Assembly: GCF_030644385.1 (NCBI RefSeq)
Contig: NZ_CP130060.1
Coordinates: 1,054,001-1,118,000 of the forward strand
Origin: Stomatobaculum sp. F0698
GTDB taxonomy: Bacteria > Bacillota > Clostridia > Lachnospirales > Lachnospiraceae
Length of the DNA: 64,000 bases
Reading direction: 5' to 3'
The translations under genes were made by a program, and so were the position numbers. Positions 35,401 through 43,519 of the stretch are shown here, piece after piece. The notes under the pieces were generated by a model that saw only the letters and a list, made by a program, of their open reading frames with translations, searched no databases and was not told the DNA's origin. Numbering within the stretch: position 1 is the stretch's first letter; each line of letters starts with the position of its first letter.

Positions 35401-38400
35401 TGCTTGCACCACCGCTCTGCTTCGTGATACTTCTCGTCACCGTGAGGGAATTTCCCGTGCCCGCGCCGAGCGCGCCCGCGCTCTGCGTCACCGTAAAGGT
35501 AATCGTGTAGACGGCGGAATCATAGCTGTAGTACTGCGCGGAGCCTGCGGTCTCCTTGAGGGTATAGACATAGGTACCCGGGTAGCTGAAAGTAAAGAGG
35601 CCTGCCGGGAAGTTTGCAACCGCGGCCGCTCCTGCGGTCGCCGCTGCGCTGCCCGCAGTCGGAACCTGCAGCTGCGCGCTCGGAAGCGCATAGCCCATGG
35701 TTCCTGCGCCCGGGGTCACCGTGATACCCGAAGCGGCACCGCCGCCCGGAACCACCGGAAGTATCGTCATTGTGCCTGTCGGGGTCGTGACAGACTGTAA
35801 GACAAAGCGGAAGGTATCCGGCACCAGCGGTGCGGTCTCGCCGCCCTGCAGGGAACCGAAGTCTCCGAAGAGAAGCTTACTCACGTCGAAGCTGTCGCTG
35901 ACCGGGGTAACCGGCTGCCAGATGGCATAGAGCGTCACCGTTCCGTTGTTCTGCGTCGTCAGATTCAGCACGTTGTCGCCGTCATTTAGGTCGACCGTCG
36001 TGCCGCCTGCCGTACGGCTCCAGCCCGCAAAGTAATAGCCGGGGTTCGTATAGCCGTTTGCGGTGAGCGCTCTCGTCTGATTGTAGACATGGGCGGAATC
36101 CGCCGTCGTGCCGCTCGCGCTTGCCGCATTTTTATCGTACTTCACCGTATACGCATTCGGCGCATAGACCGCACGGATTGTCAGCGGACCCGTGACCGGG
36201 TTTCCGAAGGTGAAGGTACTGTGATCCGCGTCATTCTCCCAGTGGTCAAAGTGGTAGCCCGTCTTATTCTCCGGTGCGGTCGGCGCATTCAGCACCGTGC
36301 CGTGCGCCATGGGTGCACCGCCGTTGTTAAAGATGACCTCATTCGCATGCGGTGCATCTGCCGTTGCGGCATCCAGCACCTGTACCGGGTAGGTATTGAT
36401 CTCCCAGACCGCAGTCAGGGTGAAGTTCGCGCGCACCGAGCTGTTTACGAACTGGAACTGTGTTCCGTCCGCTGCCTTCCAGTGCTTAAAGTGATAGCCG
36501 TAGCGCTCTCCCGCCGGGGAAGTCGCAACGCCTGCAGCATTGTTCTGTACCGGAGGCTCTGTCACGCGGTCGCCGTAGCGATGCGTCTGTGCCGGGGGCG
36601 TAAAGCTGCCCTGATCCGGATCGAAGCTAACCGTGTAGCGCGGCAGCTGATAGGTATTTTCAAAGCTTGCCGTCTGCACATTGATGACCGCTCCGCTTGT
36701 CGGATCTTGGTAGCTAATCGTCCGAATAAAACTCAGCGCATTGCCGAGACCGCTGCCGCTCTGCGTCACCACATAGGTAATCGTGTAGACGCGGGCATTG
36801 TAGCCGTAGTACTGCGCGCTGCCCGCCTCTTCCTTGAGGGTGTAAACATAGGTGCCGGGCATCGTGAAGTTGAAGGTTCCGCTCGCAAAGGTAGCACCCG
36901 CCGTCGCATTCTCGGTCAAGACCGGGGAACCCGGGGTAATCAGCGAGAGGTCTGCGCTTGAGAGTGTGTACTTCACCACCGGATTCTGACCCGGGGTCTC
37001 GTCGCGGGAACTCTCCTTCGCAGAGCCGGTCGGCATGGGTTCTGCCGTGACATTTGCGGCCGTAAAGGAAGTGCCGGTCAAGGTGAACTTAAAGTTCTCC
37101 GTAAGAAGCGGGGCACTCTGACCGTCCGGCAGGAGGCCGTAGTCGCCCTTTAAGAGCTTCTCGATGTTAAAGCTATCTGTCGCCGGGGTCACCGGTCTCC
37201 AGACCGCATAGAGCGTTAAGTCACCGTCAATCTTGCCGGTCTTAATCGCAGCACCCGCCGCATACGCGGTGCCCGTGCCGTCCGGCTTTGTGTTCCAACC
37301 GTCAAAGTAGTAGCCCGCGCGCGTAAGCTGGGTATCCACGCCCGCCGTTCCCGCAGAGCTCTTTGCTGTCGTCTCGTCCGTGTGCGCATCCGCACCCGCT
37401 GCGGTCGTTGACGGGTAAAGCCGCTCGCCGTTCGGTGAGATACTGCCGCTGTCCGCGCCGTTGCTGTTGTACTTCACGTCGGCCCAGACCGTTACCTTCA
37501 CCTCTTTCTTGATGAGCTCTCCGTAGCCGTCGTCGGTCGTAAGAAGCAGGGTCGTGACACCCGTCTTCTGCGGGGTGAGGCTTCCGGTCAAAGCGCCGCT
37601 GCCGGTCACCGTGACAAGGTCGTTCGGCGCCCCTGTCTGAATCGCATAATTCACGACCGGATTTGTGGGATCCACCGGGTTCGTGAGTGTCGGCGTCACC
37701 GTCGAAGCTGCATCGCCCACGTGGAGCACCTGATCCGCAAGATCGAGAACCGGAACATTGTAGACACCGACATTTACATTTTCGAGGGTATACTTTCTCG
37801 TCGGAATATCCGCCATGACCGTGACCGTCGCAAGGTTCGTAGTTCTGTCAAAGCGCGAATTCACGGTCGGGTCGCTGCCCTGATCTTTCTTGACCAACTT
37901 TCTGGCAGGTGTCATATGCGAAGTATCCGCCATGACCGTCCAGTTGCCCTCGTGCGGCACATAGAGGATATAATATCCGATTCCGTTGGTACCGTTCACA
38001 AAGGTCTGGTTGTTGTCGCGACGCAGGACTTCCGTGACGCCGTCTGCCTCGCGCAGGCGCATTAAGACACCGCCGAGACGGCTGTCCGTACCGTCGTCAT
38101 AGAGCGAGTTAAAGTCCGTATCCTGGAAGGCAAAGCCGCTGATTCCGAGGTCACGCAGGGTGTAGCGGAGCGTGTTGCTCGCCTGTCCCGTTGTACCGTA
38201 GAAGGGCGTAGGATTCGTTCCCATGCGGAAGTTTCCGTAGGTCACAATGGTGTCGTCCATATTGAGCAGCTTTTTCTTGCGCTCGTGCAGCTGATAGCGA
38301 AGCGTGACCGAGGCCTTTCTGCCCGCCGGCATGTTGGTCACATTCAGCTTGACCATCGTGATATCCGCATCCGCGGGCTTGGTCGTGGTCCAGGAGGCTG

Positions 38401-41400
38401 TCTTTGCGCTAGTATAGCCGTTTGCCGCGGGGTTCGGATCTGTCGTATATGAAATCGTGTAATTGAGACCCGTGAGCGCCGAGGTATCGACACCGTAGTA
38501 GTCCATGGTGAACTGCGCCGCCGGCGTGGTCTGCGTCACGCCGCCGCTCTGGTAGCTGTACTGCTCTCCCTCCTTCGGCACCGGGATATAAATCTCCCAA
38601 TCGTTGGTCGGGTTCACATCGTCACTGGTCAGGAAAACCTTTGCGTTGAAAATGTTCGGGTTATTATTCAAATCGCGGCTCTCGACATTCGTTGCGCTCT
38701 CCGCAAAGGGCTTGGTCGCCTGCGCGAATGCAAGCAGGCCGAGTGCCGTCACCTGGTTGATCTTATGCGTCGTGTCGTTTGCGGCATAGAGCATCTCCGC
38801 TTCATTCGCACTCGCGCCTGCCTTTGCCGCCGTCGCATTGCCGAACTGTGTGCCGCGCGGTCCGTCCTGCACCAATTGAAGATTCTCGTTGTTGGTCTCG
38901 ACCGTGATGTCATGGGAATTGCCGCCGTTGCCGTCGCGGTCAGCGTCAAACTTTGTATCGAGCCAGACGCCGGGAAGCGGCTTCACAACGACAGGATCCG
39001 CCGAATAGCCGGCCTGGAGCTTTAAGTAAAAGTTATACGAAGGTCCGGTCCAGTTTTGACCGTTACTTGGGCCGAGATTGCGGAAAATATCCGAGAGCTC
39101 TGCCTCCGGCGTCTGATCCATGGAGACGACCAAAACACCGTAATCCGCATGACCGGATTCCCCGGTACCTGTGCCCGCAGGTATAAAGTTAACATTTGCA
39201 CTGCTGGGTGCCCAGGTCCAGCTGCCGGTCGAGGTCTTCTGGAACGCCTTGACCACCATGCTGCCGTCCACATAGGTAAAGCTCTTATCCACCTTGATAT
39301 AGAAAGTCGGACGAATCTTGAGCCCCTTGCTGACCGCATAGTTTAAGGTGCTCGGGGTGACACCGAACGAAATATCTCCGCCCACGCCGAGTTCACGGCC
39401 CTGATAGGTCGTGATACTGTGATAATAGAGCGAATTGATTAATCTGGCCACATTGACCTGCTGTCCCGCAATGCGCTCGGACGCACCTTCCACCGTGAAG
39501 CGGTTCGCATCTGTGGTCATATCGTCGCCGTAGATATTCTCATAGTGCAGCTTCGCCTTGACGGTCAGCTTATCATAGCTTGCGTCGCTGTCCTTCTCGC
39601 TGAGCGAACCGACCGGAATCGTGGTTCCCGGATAGTGCTTCGGGATGTCCTGCTTCACCAGGGAAAGACCGACGGAAGGCAAGAATCCGTTTCCGCCGAT
39701 TGACCCATCGCTTGTCATCTTTGCGTGGTTGACGCCCCAGTTAAGATCGTTTGGGAAACTTACTTTGATTGACTTCACATAGGGCCCGTTCTGTACATCG
39801 ACGCCCGGTATGACGTAGTGAAGTCGCCCGTGGGTGGTCGTGCTGTGAGGGCCGTAAACCGAATCTTCGATGTGACGGCTTGTGCCGTCCGAGAGCGTCA
39901 CATCCAGCACAAATTTCTGATAGGTTTTCGCATACTGGATGTTAAAGCTGATGGCATTGACAAGTGACAAGAGCCGCTCACTGGTGCCCGCAAAGTCAAG
40001 ACTTGCGTTCTGATAGTTCAACTCAGGCTGATTGGCATTCAGGTAGGACACACCGGTGTTATCCATCTCAATGCGCGTAAGTTCAAGTTCGCGGTAATTT
40101 GCTTCGTTTGCTACACCCCGGCTAAGTCCCTGGGCAATCGCATTGATTTTATAAAGCGTCGGATCCAAATCCGTTGCGCCTGTCGTCGAGAAGAAGTCCT
40201 GGCCGAGTTTTGTGTCATCAAAGACCGACCAGGGATTCACGTAGTAATCGAGGTCCAGCACCGAAATGCCCTTGGCACTGTCTCCCAGCACCAGTCTCGC
40301 AGAATTACCGTTCGACTTTCTCGCCGTGCCGTGATACTGGCTGATGCCGTGAATCGTGGTGTCTTGCGGCGGGTTGTGGTCCACCACTTCACTCTTATAG
40401 TCGCTGTAACGGCAGAAGAGCGTATTGGTGTAGGGGATGTTTTTCGGAAGATCCGCAGCGCCGTTCGTGCCGACCGCGCCGTTGTAGTTTTTGTGTCCCG
40501 GGTAAATCTGCTGCGTAAAGAAGCGGTAATTCCGAAGAGTTCCGGTCGCGACATTGGTCTTCAGGTTGTTGATGTCCTCAAGCGCAACAACCACTCGGGT
40601 AAAATAGCTTGTGCCCAGATGATTTGCCAGTGCGTTCAGGTCATAGACCTTGCCGTCAAAAGCACCGTTATCATTGGAGTTCGAGAAAACCGTGACCCGC
40701 GTATTCGAATAGCGAGAAATGCCATCCTTTAAGTAGGCCGGATCCTCCGAATCGATGCCTTCCGCCGCGAGATCGTGGTAGGTACCTGCCTGATCCGTGA
40801 CACCGAGGAGGCGAAGATCTGCCTTCTCCAAATACTCGGTGAGGGTGATGGCATCTCCGGCCAGTTCAATGACGACCGGGTCATAGTTCGGCTGTCCGAA
40901 AGCAATCGGGGCACCGGTCGCATCGATGTTGTAATCCATCGTGTCCGGATACTTGATGACCGCATACAGACCGAAGGTGCTGACCTCGGGATGACGATTG
41001 ACCTCCATATTTCCGAGGCCGTGCGTCGCGGTGCGGAGATTATCCGAGAGGTGACGCGTTTTAATCTTAAACTCTCTCGCAAAGCCTGCTTCGCCGCCTT
41101 CTGCCGCAATCTGATCGGAGGTCACGCTGCGCTGTATCTTTGCCTCGTAGTTATCCGGAATATCGGTACCGTCCGAGAGACGGTGGTGATAGGCGCGAAG
41201 CTTATACGTAAACCAGCTCTTATCCTCTCCCGCTCCCCACTGCCAGTACATGAAACTGCCCCTGTGGTTGTAGTCATATTTCTTCTTGAACACCTCCACG
41301 CGGGCAATGTACTTCTTGTTTCCTGCCGCATTTGCATCCGCAAAGGTATAGTCCGTGATGCCGGTTCCGTCTATGACGGACTCTGTGACGGTCTGCCCGG

Positions 41401-43321
41401 CATAGCTGATGCTCTGCGGTGTATAAGTCGGATACTCGTTTCCGGGTACCAGGGTTCTCACTTCCACCTGCCCCGTCACCGCATCCTTAATATATAGCCG
41501 ATAGCTGAGTCCGTACTTTTCCTCGAGCCCCAAGTGATTCAGATAAACCGGTGAAAGCGCCTCCTCGTAGTCATACTTGATTGAGAGATTGTCCTGAATC
41601 TTGAAGGCATCGTCTGCGTCATCGAAACGGAAGCTTGCCTTCACCTCTTCGGTATCGGTGTACTCCGGAGAAACCGAGCTGTACTGCGGAACGGAACTGA
41701 GCTGGGTCTGGTTGTACTCCGCGCCTATGGTTACATCCAGCTGATCACTCCTAATGCGAATCGGCGAAGTACCCTGAATCAATTTAAACTTGAGCGGCGT
41801 TCCCTCGGTCTTTGCCTTTGCACCGAAGTTTGTGTTGTCCGGCTGCTCCAGATAGGAACCGGAAGCCGCCGTATACGTCGTGTTGCTCCAGTTCCCCTCG
41901 TAGAGACGGTTATAATACATCATCGGGTAATAGCGGATGTGGAAGGTACCGGGTTTACGGAACAAATCCGCATAGCTGAGTCCGGAACCCGCAACCGCCT
42001 CTCGATAGGCGTTCGCAGTAACCTGCTGGTTATAGTAGCTGACACCGTTAATGACCAGATCTCGGATGTTCCCGCCGATTCTGAAATCAAGGCGGGAGCC
42101 GATTGCGGTCCAGGGCAGCTCCACACCGTCATCTGTCTTATAGCTCCAGTAGAGTACGCCGCCCTGATCGAAGCGCACGCCCTCATCCGGCAGGACCAGA
42201 TGAATCTTGGATCCGTCCGCGAGGTAACCCTCGTCCTTATGCACCTTGATTTCGAAGCTCTTGCGCCACCAGGGATCCATGAGGCCCATATTGGCATCTC
42301 CCAGAAAGTAGAAAGCATCGTCTGCCGCCGAAGCGCGATAGTCCTGGCTCGACTTCACATTTCTGCCGATGGGGGTTCCGGGGCTGGTCCGATTTGCGTA
42401 TGATGCTCCGCCGATTTCGCCGGGCATATAGGTATTGTTGTCGGAGAGATTGGTCACCGTAACCGTGGGGTTAGCGCCGACCGTCCGCAGCATAAGCTCA
42501 GTTGTCTTATCGTGATCGCCGCCGCCCAGTGCATAGAGTGTCGGCGGCTTGCTCGGATCGGTCGAACGATAGTTGTTGATGACACGCATCCGGAACGGCA
42601 ATTCGCCGCCGGAAATCGGCAGCTCGTTGATCAGCTTATTCGCATCCTGCGTAATGGTAAGCTGACCGCTGACACTCGCGGTCGAAGGCGAGGGGGTACC
42701 GACCAGCACTGTGCTTCCGTCCGCCTGACGAGCGCTCGTAAAGGTCACACCGTTCACGCTCGGAATACCGTTCAGGTTAAAACCGGACGGAACCCACAGT
42801 TCCATTGCAAGGTTATTTCTCACAAGATCGGAAACCTCGCCCGGTCGGAAGGCAAACTGCACGCTGAAGATGCGCTCACCGTACTTACCGATGGCAAAGT
42901 CCGCGGGCGTCCTAAGGACCGCGTTGGCCGGATCCAGCTTCACATAGTTATTGCTCGCCGTGAGACTGGAATCATCCACCGGCCCCGTCCAAGGCGCATA
43001 GCCGCCTGACGCCTGCCGGAAGGCAACGTAAGGAGTTGCCAACGGCAGTGCATTGCTGAGGGTAGCGTTAGAACCCGACGCGCGCAGCGCACGGGCAGAA
43101 AGGCCTGCTGCAAGCAGCGGCCTGTCATCCAGCAATTCCGCGTCCTCTGCATAATCGATTTCGCTCTCCTCTTCATCCTCATCCTCGCTGACAATCAGCG
43201 GGATATAGCCGCCCCGCGACGGTGCAGCAAGCGTCTGCAGCGGAAGTGCTTCGATTGCCAAGAGCAGCGCTATCAGCATTGCAAGCGCTCGTCTCCAACG
43301 GTTCCAAACTCTCTCTCTCAT
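32450..43321 (-). CDS. Giant modular surface protein 3 (pilin-module/InlB-repeat adhesin)
   Basis: 3623 residues, same architecture as proteins 1 and 2. Signal peptide (RALAMLIALLLAIEALPLQT), acidic SEDEDEEESEIDYAED, an unassigned N-terminal region that is the most diverged of the first three, SdrD-like domain (about 1724-1854), and four pilin modules (about 2049-2224, 2472-2651, 2899-3059, 3304-3434) among eleven B-repeats. Isopeptide-type Lys, Glu and Asn are present in each module. The Ca-loop-like DADRDGNGG precedes the region before the SdrD-like domain. The tail has a Gly/Ser linker, basic residues, LPKTG at 3600-3604 and then 19 residues with only LLLW left of a hydrophobic segment before KEERRDEEA. 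ATG at 43321 follows TAGGAGG. Separate promoter; weak terminator. Confidence 0.9.
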   Translation of the reverse strand: MRERVWNRWRRALAMLIALLLAIEALPLQTLAAPSRGGYIPLIVSEDEDEEESEIDYAEDAELLDDRPLLAAGLSARALRASGSNATLSNALPLATPYVAFRQASGGYAPWTGPVDDSSLTASNNYVKLDPANAVLRTPADFAIGKYGERIFSVQFAFRPGEVSDLVRNNLAMELWVPSGFNLNGIPSVNGVTFTSARQADGSTVLVGTPSPSTASVSGQLTITQDANKLINELPISGGELPFRMRVINNYRSTDPSKPPTLYALGGGDHDKTTELMLRTVGANPTVTVTNLSDNNTYMPGEIGGASYANRTSPGTPIGRNVKSSQDYRASAADDAFYFLGDANMGLMDPWWRKSFEIKVHKDEGYLADGSKIHLVLPDEGVRFDQGGVLYWSYKTDDGVELPWTAIGSRLDFRIGGNIRDLVINGVSYYNQQVTANAYREAVAGSGLSYADLFRKPGTFHIRYYPMMYYNRLYEGNWSNTTYTAASGSYLEQPDNTNFGAKAKTEGTPLKFKLIQGTSPIRIRSDQLDVTIGAEYNQTQLSSVPQYSSVSPEYTDTEEVKASFRFDDADDAFKIQDNLSIKYDYEEALSPVYLNHLGLEEKYGLSYRLYIKDAVTGQVEVRTLVPGNEYPTYTPQSISYAGQTVTESVIDGTGITDYTFADANAAGNKKYIARVEVFKKKYDYNHRGSFMYWQWGAGEDKSWFTYKLRAYHHRLSDGTDIPDNYEAKIQRSVTSDQIAAEGGEAGFAREFKIKTRHLSDNLRTATHGLGNMEVNRHPEVSTFGLYAVIKYPDTMDYNIDATGAPIAFGQPNYDPVVIELAGDAITLTEYLEKADLRLLGVTDQAGTYHDLAAEGIDSEDPAYLKDGISRYSNTRVTVFSNSNDNGAFDGKVYDLNALANHLGTSYFTRVVVALEDINNLKTNVATGTLRNYRFFTQQIYPGHKNYNGAVGTNGAADLPKNIPYTNTLFCRYSDYKSEVVDHNPPQDTTIHGISQYHGTARKSNGNSARLVLGDSAKGISVLDLDYYVNPWSVFDDTKLGQDFFSTTGATDLDPTLYKINAIAQGLSRGVANEANYRELELTRIEMDNTGVSYLNANQPELNYQNASLDFAGTSERLLSLVNAISFNIQYAKTYQKFVLDVTLSDGTSRHIEDSVYGPHSTTTHGRLHYVIPGVDVQNGPYVKSIKVSFPNDLNWGVNHAKMTSDGSIGGNGFLPSVGLSLVKQDIPKHYPGTTIPVGSLSEKDSDASYDKLTVKAKLHYENIYGDDMTTDANRFTVEGASERIAGQQVNVARLINSLYYHSITTYQGRELGVGGDISFGVTPSTLNYAVSKGLKIRPTFYIKVDKSFTYVDGSMVVKAFQKTSTGSWTWAPSSANVNFIPAGTGTGESGHADYGVLVVSMDQTPEAELSDIFRNLGPSNGQNWTGPSYNFYLKLQAGYSADPVVVKPLPGVWLDTKFDADRDGNGGNSHDITVETNNENLQLVQDGPRGTQFGNATAAKAGASANEAEMLYAANDTTHKINQVTALGLLAFAQATKPFAESATNVESRDLNNNPNIFNAKVFLTSDDVNPTNDWEIYIPVPKEGEQYSYQSGGVTQTTPAAQFTMDYYGVDTSALTGLNYTISYTTDPNPAANGYTSAKTASWTTTKPADADITMVKLNVTNMPAGRKASVTLRYQLHERKKKLLNMDDTIVTYGNFRMGTNPTPFYGTTGQASNTLRYTLRDLGISGFAFQDTDFNSLYDDGTDSRLGGVLMRLREADGVTEVLRRDNNQTFVNGTNGIGYYILYVPHEGNWTVMADTSHMTPARKLVKKDQGSDPTVNSRFDRTTNLATVTVMADIPTRKYTLENVNVGVYNVPVLDLADQVLHVGDAASTVTPTLTNPVDPTNPVVNYAIQTGAPNDLVTVTGSGALTGSLTPQKTGVTTLLLTTDDGYGELIKKEVKVTVWADVKYNSNGADSGSISPNGERLYPSTTAAGADAHTDETTAKSSAGTAGVDTQLTRAGYYFDGWNTKPDGTGTAYAAGAAIKTGKIDGDLTLYAVWRPVTPATDSFNIEKLLKGDYGLLPDGQSAPLLTENFKFTLTGTSFTAANVTAEPMPTGSAKESSRDETPGQNPVVKYTLSSADLSLITPGSPVLTENATAGATFASGTFNFTMPGTYVYTLKEEAGSAQYYGYNARVYTITYVVTQSGSGLGNALSFIRTISYQDPTSGAVINVQTASFENTYQLPRYTVSFDPDQGSFTPPAQTHRYGDRVTEPPVQNNAAGVATSPAGERYGYHFKHWKAADGTQFQFVNSSVRANFTLTAVWEINTYPVQVLDAATADAPHANEVIFNNGGAPMAHGTVLNAPTAPENKTGYHFDHWENDADHSTFTFGNPVTGPLTIRAVYAPNAYTVKYDKNAASASGTTADSAHVYNQTRALTANGYTNPGYYFAGWSRTAGGTTVDLNDGDNVLNLTTQNNGTVTLYAIWQPVTPVSDSFDVSKLLFGDFGSLQGGETAPLVPDTFRFVLQSVTTPTGTMTILPVVPGGGAASGITVTPGAGTMGYALPSAQLQVPTAGSAAATAGAAAVANFPAGLFTFSYPGTYVYTLKETAGSAQYYSYDSAVYTITFTVTQSAGALGAGTGNSLTVTRSITKQSGGASTAATELQFENRYTLPRLTVQYDAEGGSHTPANESVRYGDYATAPPVQNNAAGIPTSPAGEKTGYHFLYWTDAAGTQFPFATTPIHANTTLHAKWEINRYTVTVQDAPDADTGHQNNQLAQHSNVPHGDTTLTAPTQPENKTGYHFDHWEDQNNTAYTFGSPVTGDTTVHAVYTPNTYTLVFEPNAGGATVNGSMPNMSFSYDTAQNLTPNQFSRPGYQFMGWGLTPTAATPDYYDGASVNNLTTTNGGTVRLYALWTAVTPFDHDPALTKILGGEANRTLATGETTPLTAETFNFEFKAVSTTVPGMSTMPMPTAAHGAQTYTVNRVGAGALPIGSLSFLFAGDYVYELRELAGAAGTPGTPAAAQGSYTYDSAVYRITYHITQAGTVMNGSVSIEKQENGGAFSAPVAYTTATEPKFTNDYLLPRYTVSFNSNGGSVTPAPQVIVYGDPVVAPPTVGGSPAGSRTGYDFGGWQNPDGSPANFTTPVTGNLVLSASWTMRHYTVTVLDAPDADPGHQNRIITQDTNAVHGSTPTEPARPDNKTNYVFDHWAKPDGSTYNFDEPLTGDLTVHAVYRQKRYTVRYDSGTPHSVGSMTDSHFGVGDSNPLPPNQYARPGFTFGGWSRTPGGTTPDYTDGQTVTSISTSDGVTVTLYAVWNPASPAVLHDPPVKKVITGAVPHNAGNFIFLLRAVSTTAAEAAGVLPMPLAAGGNQEMQLEIQGAGEEEFGDITFRLPGTYVYEISELPIGRRGFSFDSNPVTVTYVVTQSGSVLNATRTMEKRGQAVTEAVFTNEFEKPNYIVTFDGNGAWRPFESQTVREGLTASEPIRKPVRSYGKFIGWYLDGQPYDFGQPVYDDITLIAMYDDSDSDNTSGGSGGGGGGSRGGSSSRGNGRGSHIVPAPSANITTTPAQTGDSDATDKQQSSDSGKRAAGTEKIEKLDGESGSRRKKQTSGDKERKRRLPKTGEQTLGKLLLWKEERRDEEA
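32520..38150 (-). repeat. Large direct repeat, copy 3 (C-terminal half of giant protein 3)
   Basis: Third copy of the ~5.6-kb block. Recombination between any two copies would delete or duplicate about 11.3 kb and leave an in-frame hybrid adhesin, because the copies are in the same frame and order. Confidence 0.85.
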
Positions 43322-43409
43322 CCTGTCCTCCTAGGCTCTTTCGGGTCTCATGAAGACCAACTGATTCTACGTTCACGCATCAATCGTAATTGCGAAATAT
43401 CTTAACCCA

Positions 43410-43438
43410 ATTTTAATTTTTACCATATATATATACAA
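43410..43438 (-). promoter_or_regulatory. Promoter of giant adhesin gene 3
   Basis: TTGTAT (43433-43438), 17-base spacer, TAAAAT (43410-43415) on the minus strand, followed by TGGGTTAAGATAT as in genes 1 and 2. It lies 30 bases past the terminator of giant gene 4. Leader about 80-90 bases. Confidence 0.68.
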
Positions 43439-43468
43439 GTGTCCAGTCAAAAGTGTATAAACAACGTC

Positions 43469-43500
43469 AAAAAGAGGCGCTGCGCAAGCAGCGCCTCTTT
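43469..43500 (-). terminator. Terminator of giant adhesin gene 4
   Basis: Perfect 13-bp stem AAAGAGGCGCTGC/GCAGCGCCTCTTT with a 4-base loop and a continuing T-run on the minus strand, 19 bases past the stop. Confidence 0.93.
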
Positions 43501-43519
43501 CGAGACTTGTATGACTCCT

